From assembly GCA_002440265.1 (NCBI GenBank), contig DJSG01000077.1, forward strand, positions 1 through 19,884: a stretch of 19,884 bases of DNA, given 5' to 3'. The translations under genes were made by a program, and so were the position numbers. Origin of the DNA: Bacteroidales bacterium UBA6340. GTDB lineage: Bacteria > Bacteroidota > Bacteroidia > Bacteroidales > Paludibacteraceae. The notes beneath the pieces were generated by a model. It made no database searches, was not told where the DNA came from, and saw only the letters and a list, made by a program, of their open reading frames with translations. Below are positions 7,167-14,685 of this stretch, in pieces (position 1 is the stretch's first letter; each line of letters begins with the position of its first letter).

Positions 7167-8615
7167 ATGCACCTCTCCGTCAAAGAAAAATTAGGCTACA
7201 GCCTTGGCGACACCGCCTCCCACTTTGTGTGGGATATGGTCAATTTCTGGTTGATTTTCTACTACACCGACGTGGCGGGTATCAGTATCGGTTGGGCAAC
7301 TTCCATCGCTATCCTCGGTACGATTATGGATGCCGTTATGGATCCTATCGTCGGTATCTGGGCGGATCGTACCAATACCCGTTGGGGCAAGTTCCGTCCG
7401 TTCATTCTCTTCGGTGCCGTTCCTTTTGCGCTTTGCGCTCTTCTCGCTTTCTGGGGACCGTCGTTCACGGGCAATGCGCAGATAGCCTACGTGTTGGTAA
7501 CGTTTGTCATGCTCCGTGTCATCTATGCTATCGTCAATATCCCTTATTCGTCTCTCGGTGCGGTGATGACCAACGACTCTATCGAGCGTGCAGGTCTCAA
7601 CTCCTACCGTTTTGTGGCGGCGAATATCGGGCAACTTATCGTCTCGGGGCTTGCGCTCTATGGCGTCTATTACCTTGGTACATTGTGTGTCTCGGGTATT
7701 GACTATTCCACTATGGCAAACGACGAAGCACGCAAACTCTTTGCCGAGACTTCTGCCGGTAATGCCGCTTTGGTCAGCAGTGCCTACCGCTACGGTTTCC
7801 GTTGTCTCGTGGCTATCTTTGGTTTGATTAGCGTGGTGCTGTTGTTTTTTACGTTCTTCTCCACGCGCGAGCGTGTCGCTCCCGCTGCCAAGCAGGATGC
7901 CAACCTCTTCCGTGATTTTGGCTCGCTTTTCCAAAACCGCCCGTGGGTGATTCTTACGCTGGTAGGCATCGTCTCGTTTATTATGTTCGCTATCCAGAAC
8001 ATCTCCGCCACCTACTATTTCAAGTATTTCTGTGATGCCGAGTCCAAAAGCCAGTTGTTCAACCTCTTGGGTACTGTGGCGCTTATCATCGCCATTCCGT
8101 TCACCAAGCCCCTTGTTGCACGCTATGGCGGGCGTAACCTCTATATCCTCTGCTCGCTCTTGTCGGGGTTCTTCTTCTGTATGCTTTTCTTCGCAGGCAC
8201 CGATTTTGTGCTGGTCAATGTCTTCAACTGCCTTGCCAAAATCTCCTACGCCCCCGCTATCTCGCTCCTCTGGACTATGCTTGCCGATGCGGCGGACTAT
8301 GGCGACTGGAAATTCAACCGCCGCACCACGGGGCTTTGTCTCTCTGCCGCGGTCTTTGCACAGAAGATAGGTTGGTCTATTGGTGCAGCCATTCTCGGGG
8401 CTATTATGAGCCGCGTCGGCTTTGATCCGGCTACTATGACCACTTCCGAGATACAGGCGGTTCCCGAGATTATGTCCGCTATCCATTTCCTCTTCGGTAT
8501 AGTCCCCGGTGTCCTCTATGCTTCGTGTGCTATCCTCCTCGCTTTCTACAATATCGACAAACCGACACTTGCCATTATGAAAAAGGACTTGGAGGAACGA
8601 CGTGCCGCAGAGTAA
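7167..8615 (+). CDS. GPH-family (MelB-like) glycoside:cation symporter
   Basis: The protein has 482 residues and about 12 hydrophobic membrane segments, the usual length for the glycoside-pentoside-hexuronide:cation symporter family of the MFS fold. The N-terminus KLGYSLGDTASHFVWDMVNF and the motif DPIVGIWADRTNTRWGKFRP are family signatures. D55 and D59 sit in IMDAVMDP, at the same numbers as the cation-site aspartates of E. coli MelB, so sodium or proton coupling is plausible. It lies between the glucanase genes and the phosphorylase. The likely job is to bring periplasmic beta-glucan oligosaccharides across the inner membrane intact for phosphorolysis. Substrate is inferred from context only. 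Such symporters often accompany phosphorylase-type pathways in Bacteroidota. Confidence 0.92.
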   Translation: MHLSVKEKLGYSLGDTASHFVWDMVNFWLIFYYTDVAGISIGWATSIAILGTIMDAVMDPIVGIWADRTNTRWGKFRPFILFGAVPFALCALLAFWGPSFTGNAQIAYVLVTFVMLRVIYAIVNIPYSSLGAVMTNDSIERAGLNSYRFVAANIGQLIVSGLALYGVYYLGTLCVSGIDYSTMANDEARKLFAETSAGNAALVSSAYRYGFRCLVAIFGLISVVLLFFTFFSTRERVAPAAKQDANLFRDFGSLFQNRPWVILTLVGIVSFIMFAIQNISATYYFKYFCDAESKSQLFNLLGTVALIIAIPFTKPLVARYGGRNLYILCSLLSGFFFCMLFFAGTDFVLVNVFNCLAKISYAPAISLLWTMLADAADYGDWKFNRRTTGLCLSAAVFAQKIGWSIGAAILGAIMSRVGFDPATMTTSEIQAVPEIMSAIHFLFGIVPGVLYASCAILLAFYNIDKPTLAIMKKDLEERRAAE

Positions 8616-8635
8616 TACCTTCGTGCTTACTTCAT

Positions 8636-8711
8636 CGGGTTATTAACGGGTTATTAACGGGTTATTAACGGGTTATTCCCGATAGAATACCGATAGAATA
8701 CCGAGTGAATA
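8636..8711 (+). repeat. Two-block 11-bp tandem array upstream of the phosphorylase gene
   Basis: Four 11-mers CGGGTTATTAA (the last ending TT-CC) run from 8636 to 8679. Three 11-mers CCGATAGAATA / CCGAGTGAATA then run from 8679 to 8711. The strict 11-bp period and two-block layout resemble the octamer arrays at 532-597 and 6009-6078, but the sequence differs. It fills most of the 201-bp gap between the symporter gene and ATG 8817. Confidence 0.9.
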
Positions 8712-8722
8712 CCCTCCGGGGA

Positions 8723-8741
8723 CGCGGGCGCACCGCCCGCG
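8723..8741 (+). promoter_or_regulatory. GC-rich hairpin ahead of the phosphorylase gene
   Basis: An 8-bp GC-only stem (8723-8730 with 8734-8741) closes a 3-nt CAC loop. It is followed by TAAAAAGAAAC rather than a T-run, so it is not a standard terminator. It may protect or process the mRNA between symporter and phosphorylase, or be part of the composite repeat that starts at 8636. Confidence 0.6.
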
Positions 8742-8763
8742 GTAAAAAGAAACAGTATGGACA

Positions 8764-8784
8764 CGACGCGTCTCGCATCGTCAA
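8764..8784 (+). repeat. 21-nt dispersed repeat, copy 1
   Basis: This stretch matches 19758-19778 at 19 of 21 positions, both on the + strand. The other copy is intergenic, so this one is probably also non-coding in origin. It lies at codons 3-10 of the long form of the phosphorylase reading frame (ATG 8757), which favours the later start at 8817. Confidence 0.7.
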
Positions 8785-8816
8785 AGAGTAATACTGAAAC
8801 AGAAACTACATTAGCA

Positions 8817-11800
8817 ATGAATGCAACAGAAAATACGAGTGTAGCAGGACGCTACCTGACTATCAACGGTGAGAAGTACTACCTGATAGAGAACTACGAC
8901 CAAATGCAGCCGTTCTTTATCAGTCTTGCCAGTGATACCGACCTCTGGATGTACATATCCTCCACGGGCGGTCTCACCTGTGGTCGCCGTAACCCCGAGC
9001 AAGTCCTCTTCCCCTACTACACCGACGACAAAGTCACCGAGAACTACGAGCACACCGGCGCCAAAACCCTCATCAGAATAGCATCTATGTCCGATACTGC
9101 AACCTCCCCCTCTCCGAAGAGGGGGCTGGGGGGAGTCCCTTGGGAACCCTTCTCCGACCGCTACATGGGGCTATACTCTCTCCGTCGCAGCATTGCCAAA
9201 TCCGTCACAGGCAACAAGTTGCTCTTTATCGAGCAGAACCTCGACCTCGGACTGACTTTCTCCTACCTGTGGACGGCAGCCGACCGTTTCGGTTGGGTAC
9301 GCCGCGCGATGCTCCACAACGACACCGACCAACCCATAGAGATAGAGATGTTGGACGGCTTGCAGAACGTGATGCCGTCAGGCGTGGAGCAGAAAACACA
9401 GAACGTGTTCTCCACCCTTGTCGATGCCTACAAGAAAACCGAACAGGTGGCAGGCACGGGTATGGTCTTGTTCCGCATGGAAGCCATCCTTGTCGATAGA
9501 GCCGAACCGAGTGAGTCCCTCCGTTGCAACAGTATATACACTTTAGGCTTGCACAACGCCGAATACCTCACCTCCTCCCGCCAACTGGATGCCTTCCGCA
9601 AAGGCGAACCCATAGCAGCCGAACCCGAGTCCAAAGGTGTGCGCGGCGCAATCTTTGCCCATACCAACAAACAAACCCTCAATGCAGGTGACTCCCATAC
9701 ATGGTACAACATCTGCGATGTCATGCAGGATGCGGCGCAGGTGCGTAGCAGTCTGCGTTTTATGCGGCAGCCGGACGCTACCGCACAGATAGAAAATGCC
9801 ATAGCCCAAGCCACCGACACCCTCCGTGCTATCGTCGGGCAGAACGACGGTATCCAGCAGACCGCCGACGAAGCGGGTATGGCACGCCATTTCGCCAACA
9901 CGCTTTTTAATACCATGCGTGGTGGCTTCTATTGCGACAACTATACGATTGACACACGGGCGTTTGCCAAGCATGTCGCTACCTTCAACAACGCTCTGGC
10001 AGAGCAATACCGCGGCTTTCTCAACGGGCTTCCCGAAAAAGTCTCGTACAGCCGACTTGAGGAACTCGTGCTTGCGCAGCAGGATCATCAGTTGCACCGT
10101 CTCTTTATGGAGTACTTGCCGCTCACTTTCTCCCGCCGACACGGAGACCCGAGCCGACCATGGAATATGTTTGATATTCGTGTCAATGACAAAGACGGCA
10201 AGCGTCTCATCTCCTATCAGGGCAACTGGCGCGACATCTTCCAGAATTGGGAAGCACTCTCGCTCTCCTATCCCGACTATGTCAATGGTATCATTGCCAA
10301 GTTCCTCAATGCCACCACCGTGGACGGCTACAACCCCTACAAAGTAACCTCCGAGGGCATCGACTGGGAGGTTATCGAACCCGAAAACCCGTGGTCGAAC
10401 ATCGGCTATTGGGGCGACCACCAAATCATCTATCTCTGTCGCCTTCTCGAACTCAGTTTCGCACACGACCCCGAGGCATTGCGCGGTATGCTTGGCAACC
10501 GCGAGTTTGCTTTTGCCAACGTGCCCTACCGCTTCCGTTCTTACGATGAGATAGTGGCAAACCCCAAAGACTCTATCTGTTTCGACACCAACCTGCACAA
10601 GCACATACTCGCTCTCCTGCCTACCTACGGACAGGACGCACGCCTTGTGCTGGATAGAAAGCACAACCAACCCTTGTTGGTTACATTCACAGAGAAGATT
10701 CTCATCACCTTGCTTACCAAAATGAGCAACTTCATTCCCGAGGCGGGTATATGGATGAACACCCTCCGCCCCGAGTGGAACGATGCCAACAACGCCCTTG
10801 TCGGCTATGGTACTTCTATGGTAACGCTCTGTTATATACGTCGTTTCGTGGCTTTCTTGCAGCAACTATATACCGGTGTGGACGCTTCGTATGCACTCTC
10901 CAAAGAGGTCGTTGTCTTCCTGCGTGATATATTGGGTGCCTTTGCCGCTCACGACATAGAGTGTGCAGGCAACCCCTTGTCGTTCACAGACGAGACCCGC
11001 CGCACCTTTATCGACACCGTAGGTCGTGCCGGCGAGACCTACCGCAATGCCGTCTATGCCGGTCATTCAGGCGAAAAAGTAGAGTTAAGCACAGACCTCC
11101 TGCTCCAGTTCCTTGCCAAAGTACAGACCTATATAGACACCTCCATCGCCATCAACAAGCGCCCCGACGGACTCTACCACGCCTATAATCTTGTATCTTT
11201 CAACTATCCGCTGCACTCAACTCTCAACTCTCAGCACTCAACTGTCCAAGTCTCTCATCTCTACGAGATGCTCGAAGGTCAGGTGGCAGTCCTCTCCGCA
11301 GGCATCCTGTTGCCTGCCGAGGCGGCAGACCTCCTTGACGCAATGCGTCAGTCGGCTCTCTACCGCCCTGACCAACGCAGTTATATGCTTTACCCGAACC
11401 GTCGTCGTCCCTCGTTCTTGGAGAAGAACAACCTCCCCGCGGACGCTCTGACCTTGCCCGTAGTACAACGTCTCTTGGCTGACCACGCTACGGACATCCT
11501 TGTTCAGGACTGCGAGGGTGGGGTGCACTTCAATGCAGGTTTCAACAATGCCGACTTCCTTGCCCGTGCTATCGACGCTTCGCAGGAGACCATCAGTGCG
11601 GAAGAACGCCGTCAACTGCTTGACCTCTACGAGCGTATGTTCAACCACCACGCCTTCACAGGTCGTTCCGGTACGTTCTACAAATACGAGGGCTTGGGGT
11701 GTATCTACTGGCATATGGTCAGCAAACTCCTTGTTGCTATCGGCGAGAATATCCAAACCGCCCTTGACACCCATACTGACGCAGCCACCATTGCCCGCCT

Positions 11801-12230
11801 CAAAGCCCACTATGCCGCCGTGCAGGAGGGTATCGGAGCCCACAAGTCCCCTGCCGAATACGGTTCCTTCCCCTTTGACGCATACTCGCACACACCTACA
11901 ATGATGGGGTGCCAACAACCGGGAATGACAGGACAAGTCAAAGAGGACATCATCTCCCGTTTCTTTGAACTTGGTCTGCACGTCATCAATGGTGAGATAC
12001 ATATCCAAACAGCGATGCTCCGCCCCGAGGAGTTCCTCCGTGGCGAACTGCGTTTCACCTATTGCCAAACACCTTTCGTATATCACCTATCCGACCACGA
12101 CGGTATCGACATCGAGATGACCAACGGCGAAACGGCGCATTGCGCATTGTGCATTACGCATTGCATATCCCGTCACATCTTCGCTCGCGACAACCAAATC
12201 AAACAAGTAATCGTTAACATCAAGAAATAA
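8817..12230 (+). CDS. GH149/GH161-type beta-1,3-glucan (oligosaccharide) phosphorylase
   Basis: The protein has 1137 residues from ATG 8817. ATG 8757 would add 20 polar residues encoded partly by a dispersed repeat, and the conserved sequence begins only at VAGRYLTINGEKYYLIENYD. There is no signal peptide, so it is cytosolic. Length and motifs fit the large phosphorylases related to GH94: RPEWNDANNALVGYG, where D656 corresponds to the catalytic Asp of the GH94 WND motif, and later GRSGTFYKYEGLGCIYWHM. GH149 and GH161 enzymes of about 1100 residues cleave beta-1,3-glucans or oligosaccharides with phosphate to release glucose-1-phosphate. The symporter and GH3 neighbours support this; GH3 begins 9 bp downstream. 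Three low-complexity segments of intergenic-repeat type lie in frame at about residues 97-108, 800-809 and 1107-1116. GH149 versus GH161 cannot be settled by eye; a plain GH94 would be much shorter. Confidence 0.82.
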   Translation: MNATENTSVAGRYLTINGEKYYLIENYDQMQPFFISLASDTDLWMYISSTGGLTCGRRNPEQVLFPYYTDDKVTENYEHTGAKTLIRIASMSDTATSPSPKRGLGGVPWEPFSDRYMGLYSLRRSIAKSVTGNKLLFIEQNLDLGLTFSYLWTAADRFGWVRRAMLHNDTDQPIEIEMLDGLQNVMPSGVEQKTQNVFSTLVDAYKKTEQVAGTGMVLFRMEAILVDRAEPSESLRCNSIYTLGLHNAEYLTSSRQLDAFRKGEPIAAEPESKGVRGAIFAHTNKQTLNAGDSHTWYNICDVMQDAAQVRSSLRFMRQPDATAQIENAIAQATDTLRAIVGQNDGIQQTADEAGMARHFANTLFNTMRGGFYCDNYTIDTRAFAKHVATFNNALAEQYRGFLNGLPEKVSYSRLEELVLAQQDHQLHRLFMEYLPLTFSRRHGDPSRPWNMFDIRVNDKDGKRLISYQGNWRDIFQNWEALSLSYPDYVNGIIAKFLNATTVDGYNPYKVTSEGIDWEVIEPENPWSNIGYWGDHQIIYLCRLLELSFAHDPEALRGMLGNREFAFANVPYRFRSYDEIVANPKDSICFDTNLHKHILALLPTYGQDARLVLDRKHNQPLLVTFTEKILITLLTKMSNFIPEAGIWMNTLRPEWNDANNALVGYGTSMVTLCYIRRFVAFLQQLYTGVDASYALSKEVVVFLRDILGAFAAHDIECAGNPLSFTDETRRTFIDTVGRAGETYRNAVYAGHSGEKVELSTDLLLQFLAKVQTYIDTSIAINKRPDGLYHAYNLVSFNYPLHSTLNSQHSTVQVSHLYEMLEGQVAVLSAGILLPAEAADLLDAMRQSALYRPDQRSYMLYPNRRRPSFLEKNNLPADALTLPVVQRLLADHATDILVQDCEGGVHFNAGFNNADFLARAIDASQETISAEERRQLLDLYERMFNHHAFTGRSGTFYKYEGLGCIYWHMVSKLLVAIGENIQTALDTHTDAATIARLKAHYAAVQEGIGAHKSPAEYGSFPFDAYSHTPTMMGCQQPGMTGQVKEDIISRFFELGLHVINGEIHIQTAMLRPEEFLRGELRFTYCQTPFVYHLSDHDGIDIEMTNGETAHCALCITHCISRHIFARDNQIKQVIVNIKK
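9106..9138 (+). repeat. C/G-rich palindromic repeat inside the phosphorylase gene
   Basis: CCCCCTCT (9106-9113) pairs with AGAGGGGG (9118-9125) around CCGA, followed by CTGGGGGGAGTCC. An intergenic relative with the same layout lies at 19818-19852. In frame it encodes SPSPKRGLGGVP, low-complexity sequence between the N-terminal blocks of the enzyme. Confidence 0.8.
11216..11243 (+). repeat. CTCAACT heptamer array inside the phosphorylase gene
   Basis: Four heptamers, CTCAACT, CTCAACT, CTCAGCA and CTCAACT, run in tandem for 28 bp and are read as part of LHSTLNSQHSTV. The same repeat type occurs at 13406-13456 inside the GH3 gene. Confidence 0.85.
12137..12164 (+). repeat. GCATTNN heptamer array near the 3' end of the phosphorylase gene
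   Basis: GCATT occurs at 12137, 12144, 12151 and 12158, an exact 7-bp period over 28 bp. It is translated as AHCALCITHC. The Cys/His richness is a by-product of the repeat and should not be read as a metal site. Confidence 0.85.
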
Positions 12231-12239
12231 TGATATACT

Positions 12240-14537
12240 ATGAAGTCCTATAAATTAGTATTACTACTACTAAGTCTCTCCGCTCTCTTCTTATTGTCCT
12301 GCCAACCCAAAGACCCCACCGAGCAGCAAATCGACCGTCTCCTTTCGCAGATGACCCTCGATGAGAAGATAGGTCAGATGACCCAGGTCTGCGGTGGTTG
12401 GATATCCGATGACCTTGAGAATCAGGTGCGCAATGGCGCAGGTTCTATGCTCAATAGCGTGGGTGCGGAGGCGAACCACTACCAGCGTATCGCCGTCGAG
12501 GAGACCCGCCTCGGTATCCCTATGGTCTTTGCACGCGACATCATTCACGGCTTCCATACTATCTATCCCATTCCCCTCGGTCAAGCGGCTACTTTCGACC
12601 CCGCTTTGGTGGAAGAGGCTGCCCGTCTCACTGCCGACGAGGCTATTCAGGCAGGTCTTCGCTGGACGTTCTCCCCTATGGTTGATGTCTCGCGCGACCC
12701 ACGCTGGGGACGTGTCGCCGAGGGCTATGGCGAGGACACGTATCTCACCTCGGTTATGGGTGCCGCTTGTGTCCGTGGTTACCAGTATTCCGACAGCACA
12801 AGCGACCAAATCCGCCTTGCCGCCTGCGTCAAGCACTTCGCAGGGTATGCGGCTTCCGAGGGTGGACGCGACTACAACACCACATGGATTCCCGAGGTGC
12901 AACTCCGTGAGACCTATCTCCCGCCTTTCAAAGCAGCCATTGATGCGGGTAGTGCCACTATCATGTGTTCTTTCAACGACATCAACGGCGTACCCGCGTC
13001 GGCGAACCGTCATCTCAATGTGGACATCCTCCGCAACGAGTGGCACTACGATGGTATGCTTGTGTCCGACTGGGCGTCGTCGGCGAATATGATTGCCCAC
13101 GGCAACTGTGCCGACCTCAAAGAGGCTACGCTCCTCAGTATCAATGCCCAAATGGAGATGGATATGGAGGGGCACGGCTATCCGTGGCATCTCAAAGAAC
13201 TTGTCGAAAGCGGCAAGGTCAGCGAGGAGCAAATCAATGCCTGCGTGCGCGATATCCTCCGTCTCAAGTTCCGTCTCGGCTTGTTCGACAACCCCTATTG
13301 CGCGGTTGATACTCCCGCCTGTTTCACCCCCGCTGCCCTCTCCGCCGCCCAACGTGCCGCCGAAGAATCCGCCGTCCTCTTGAAAAACAACGGCATCCTT
13401 CCTCTCTCAACTCCCAACTCTCAACTGCACTCAACACTCAACACTCAACGCTCAACTATCCTCATCTGCGGTCCTCTCGCTAATTCTCAGCACGACCAGA
13501 ACGGCACTTGGTGCTTCGACAAGGTCGATTCGATGACTATCACTCCGCTGATGGCTTTCCGTGCATTGGCAAAAGAGGGCAAAATACGCCTCATTGAGCA
13601 GACCGGCAAACACTGGTCGCGTGAGGTCAGTCCGAGCAACATAAAAGAGTTAGTCCAAAAGGCAAAGCAAGCCGACATCATTCTTTATTTCGGAGGTGAG
13701 GAGAGTATCCTATCCGGCGAAGCACGCTGCCGTGCCCATCTCAACCTCCCCGGCGACCAGACCGAGCAACTCCGTGCCCTCAAAGCCACAGGCAAACCCC
13801 TCGTCCTCACCGTTATGGCAGGGCGTCCGCTCTGTATCGGTGAGGAAACCGCTCTTGCAGACGCTGTCCTCTATGCTTTCCATGGTGGCACCATGCAAGG
13901 TCCCGCATTGGCAAACCTCCTCACGGGCGTAGTCGCACCCTCCGGACGCCTGCCGATGACTTTCCCGCAAGCCGTCGGGCAAATCCCGATGTACTACAAC
14001 AAGAAGAACACCGGCCGCCCCACCTCACACCCTGTCCTTATCGACCAGATACCCATCGGTGCACCGCAGTTCTCCCTCGGCGAATCCAGTTACTGGCTCG
14101 AGTATGGCGACCAACCGCTCTTCCCCTTTGGCTACGGACTCACCTACACCACCTTTGAATACAGCCCCGTCGTCCTCTCCGACACTGTTCTGCACATGGG
14201 CAAACCGCAGGCTCTTACCGCCACTTGCACCATCCGCAACACGGGCAATACCGATGCCGTCGCTGTGCCGCAACTCTATATCCGCGACCTCGTCGGTTCG
14301 CTCACACGCCCTGTCCGCGAACTCAAAGGCTTCAATCGTATCGCTATCCCCGCAGGCGAAAGCCGCGACATCTCGTTCACACTCACCGAGGACGACCTCG
14401 CCTACTGGCACCTCGCCCCAGGCATCACCCTCGGAGCCGATGGTGCCTACACCCGCTCTGCCGAACCGGGCGACTTCCACCTCTGGATAGCCCCCTCCTC
14501 CTCCGAAGGCACACCTGTCAAATTCACCCTCCTATAA
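12240..14537 (+). CDS. GH3 beta-glucosidase lipoprotein
   Basis: The protein has 765 residues, the normal length of BglX-like GH3 enzymes. The signal MKSYKLVLLLLSLSALFLLSC gives acylated C21. The N-terminal barrel begins IDRLLSQMTLDEKIGQMTQ; GMLVSDWAS carries the nucleophile D277. The second domain contains GEARCRAHLNLPGDQ with E494 as likely acid/base. A C-terminal Fn3-like domain ends the protein (ELKGFNRIAIPAGESRDISFTL). GH3 enzymes remove terminal glucose from beta-linked oligosaccharides, here probably laminari-oligosaccharides or beta-1,6 side branches, at the outer membrane or in the periplasm. It starts 9 bp after the phosphorylase gene and is surely co-transcribed. A 51-bp in-frame repeat (13406-13456) inserts about 17 residues between the conserved LLKNNGILPL and ILICGPLA blocks, normally joined by a short loop. 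Since the frame and both active-site residues are intact, the enzyme is probably functional. Confidence 0.94.
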   Translation: MKSYKLVLLLLSLSALFLLSCQPKDPTEQQIDRLLSQMTLDEKIGQMTQVCGGWISDDLENQVRNGAGSMLNSVGAEANHYQRIAVEETRLGIPMVFARDIIHGFHTIYPIPLGQAATFDPALVEEAARLTADEAIQAGLRWTFSPMVDVSRDPRWGRVAEGYGEDTYLTSVMGAACVRGYQYSDSTSDQIRLAACVKHFAGYAASEGGRDYNTTWIPEVQLRETYLPPFKAAIDAGSATIMCSFNDINGVPASANRHLNVDILRNEWHYDGMLVSDWASSANMIAHGNCADLKEATLLSINAQMEMDMEGHGYPWHLKELVESGKVSEEQINACVRDILRLKFRLGLFDNPYCAVDTPACFTPAALSAAQRAAEESAVLLKNNGILPLSTPNSQLHSTLNTQRSTILICGPLANSQHDQNGTWCFDKVDSMTITPLMAFRALAKEGKIRLIEQTGKHWSREVSPSNIKELVQKAKQADIILYFGGEESILSGEARCRAHLNLPGDQTEQLRALKATGKPLVLTVMAGRPLCIGEETALADAVLYAFHGGTMQGPALANLLTGVVAPSGRLPMTFPQAVGQIPMYYNKKNTGRPTSHPVLIDQIPIGAPQFSLGESSYWLEYGDQPLFPFGYGLTYTTFEYSPVVLSDTVLHMGKPQALTATCTIRNTGNTDAVAVPQLYIRDLVGSLTRPVRELKGFNRIAIPAGESRDISFTLTEDDLAYWHLAPGITLGADGAYTRSAEPGDFHLWIAPSSSEGTPVKFTLL
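13406..13456 (+). repeat. CTCAAC-type heptamer array inside the GH3 gene
   Basis: The stretch ends in CTCAACA, CTCAACA, CTCAACG, CTCAAC, preceded by degenerate copies. It measures 51 bp, 17 codons, so the reading frame is kept. It encodes STPNSQLHSTLNTQRST between two conserved GH3 blocks and resembles 11216-11243. Confidence 0.85.
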
Positions 14538-14592
14538 TGATGACGAATATGTTAAGATAATGCAAAAATATCCCCCTGCCACCCTCGCATCC

Positions 14593-14639
14593 CCCTCGTG
14601 TCAAACAGCAACCCATAAGCAAGGGATGCGCAAGGGATA
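14593..14639 (-). repeat. 47-nt dispersed element, copy 2 (inverted relative to 670-716)
   Basis: Read on the minus strand this is TATCCCTTGC, GCATCCCTTGC, TTATGGGTTGC, then TGTTTGACACGAGGG. The 15-nt end and the 11-bp units match 670-716, but the middle units are in swapped order. It lies between the GH3 gene and the first tailed protein gene (148-bp gap). No clear terminator was seen in this gap. Confidence 0.85.
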
Positions 14640-14685
14640 GGCAACCGATACAGCAAGAATATAAACAAACAAATTTAATAATACG

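Noticed and set aside
7191..8486. 431-residue open frame on the minus strand
   Set aside because: It is antisense to the clear GPH symporter gene. The translation is highly charged with no recognisable motif, as expected for the complement of a hydrophobic protein.
8636..8711. CRISPR-like array
   Set aside because: The units are 11 bp in direct tandem without spacers, and no cas gene is present.
9543..10865. 440-residue open frame on the minus strand
   Set aside because: It is antisense to the phosphorylase gene and has no family motif. The long frame is explained by C-rich codon use on the + strand.
12126..12180. Possible Cys/His zinc-binding cluster (THCALCITHC) in the phosphorylase
   Set aside because: The residues come from a perfect 7-bp DNA repeat (GCATTNN x4), so the cluster is a by-product of the repeat.
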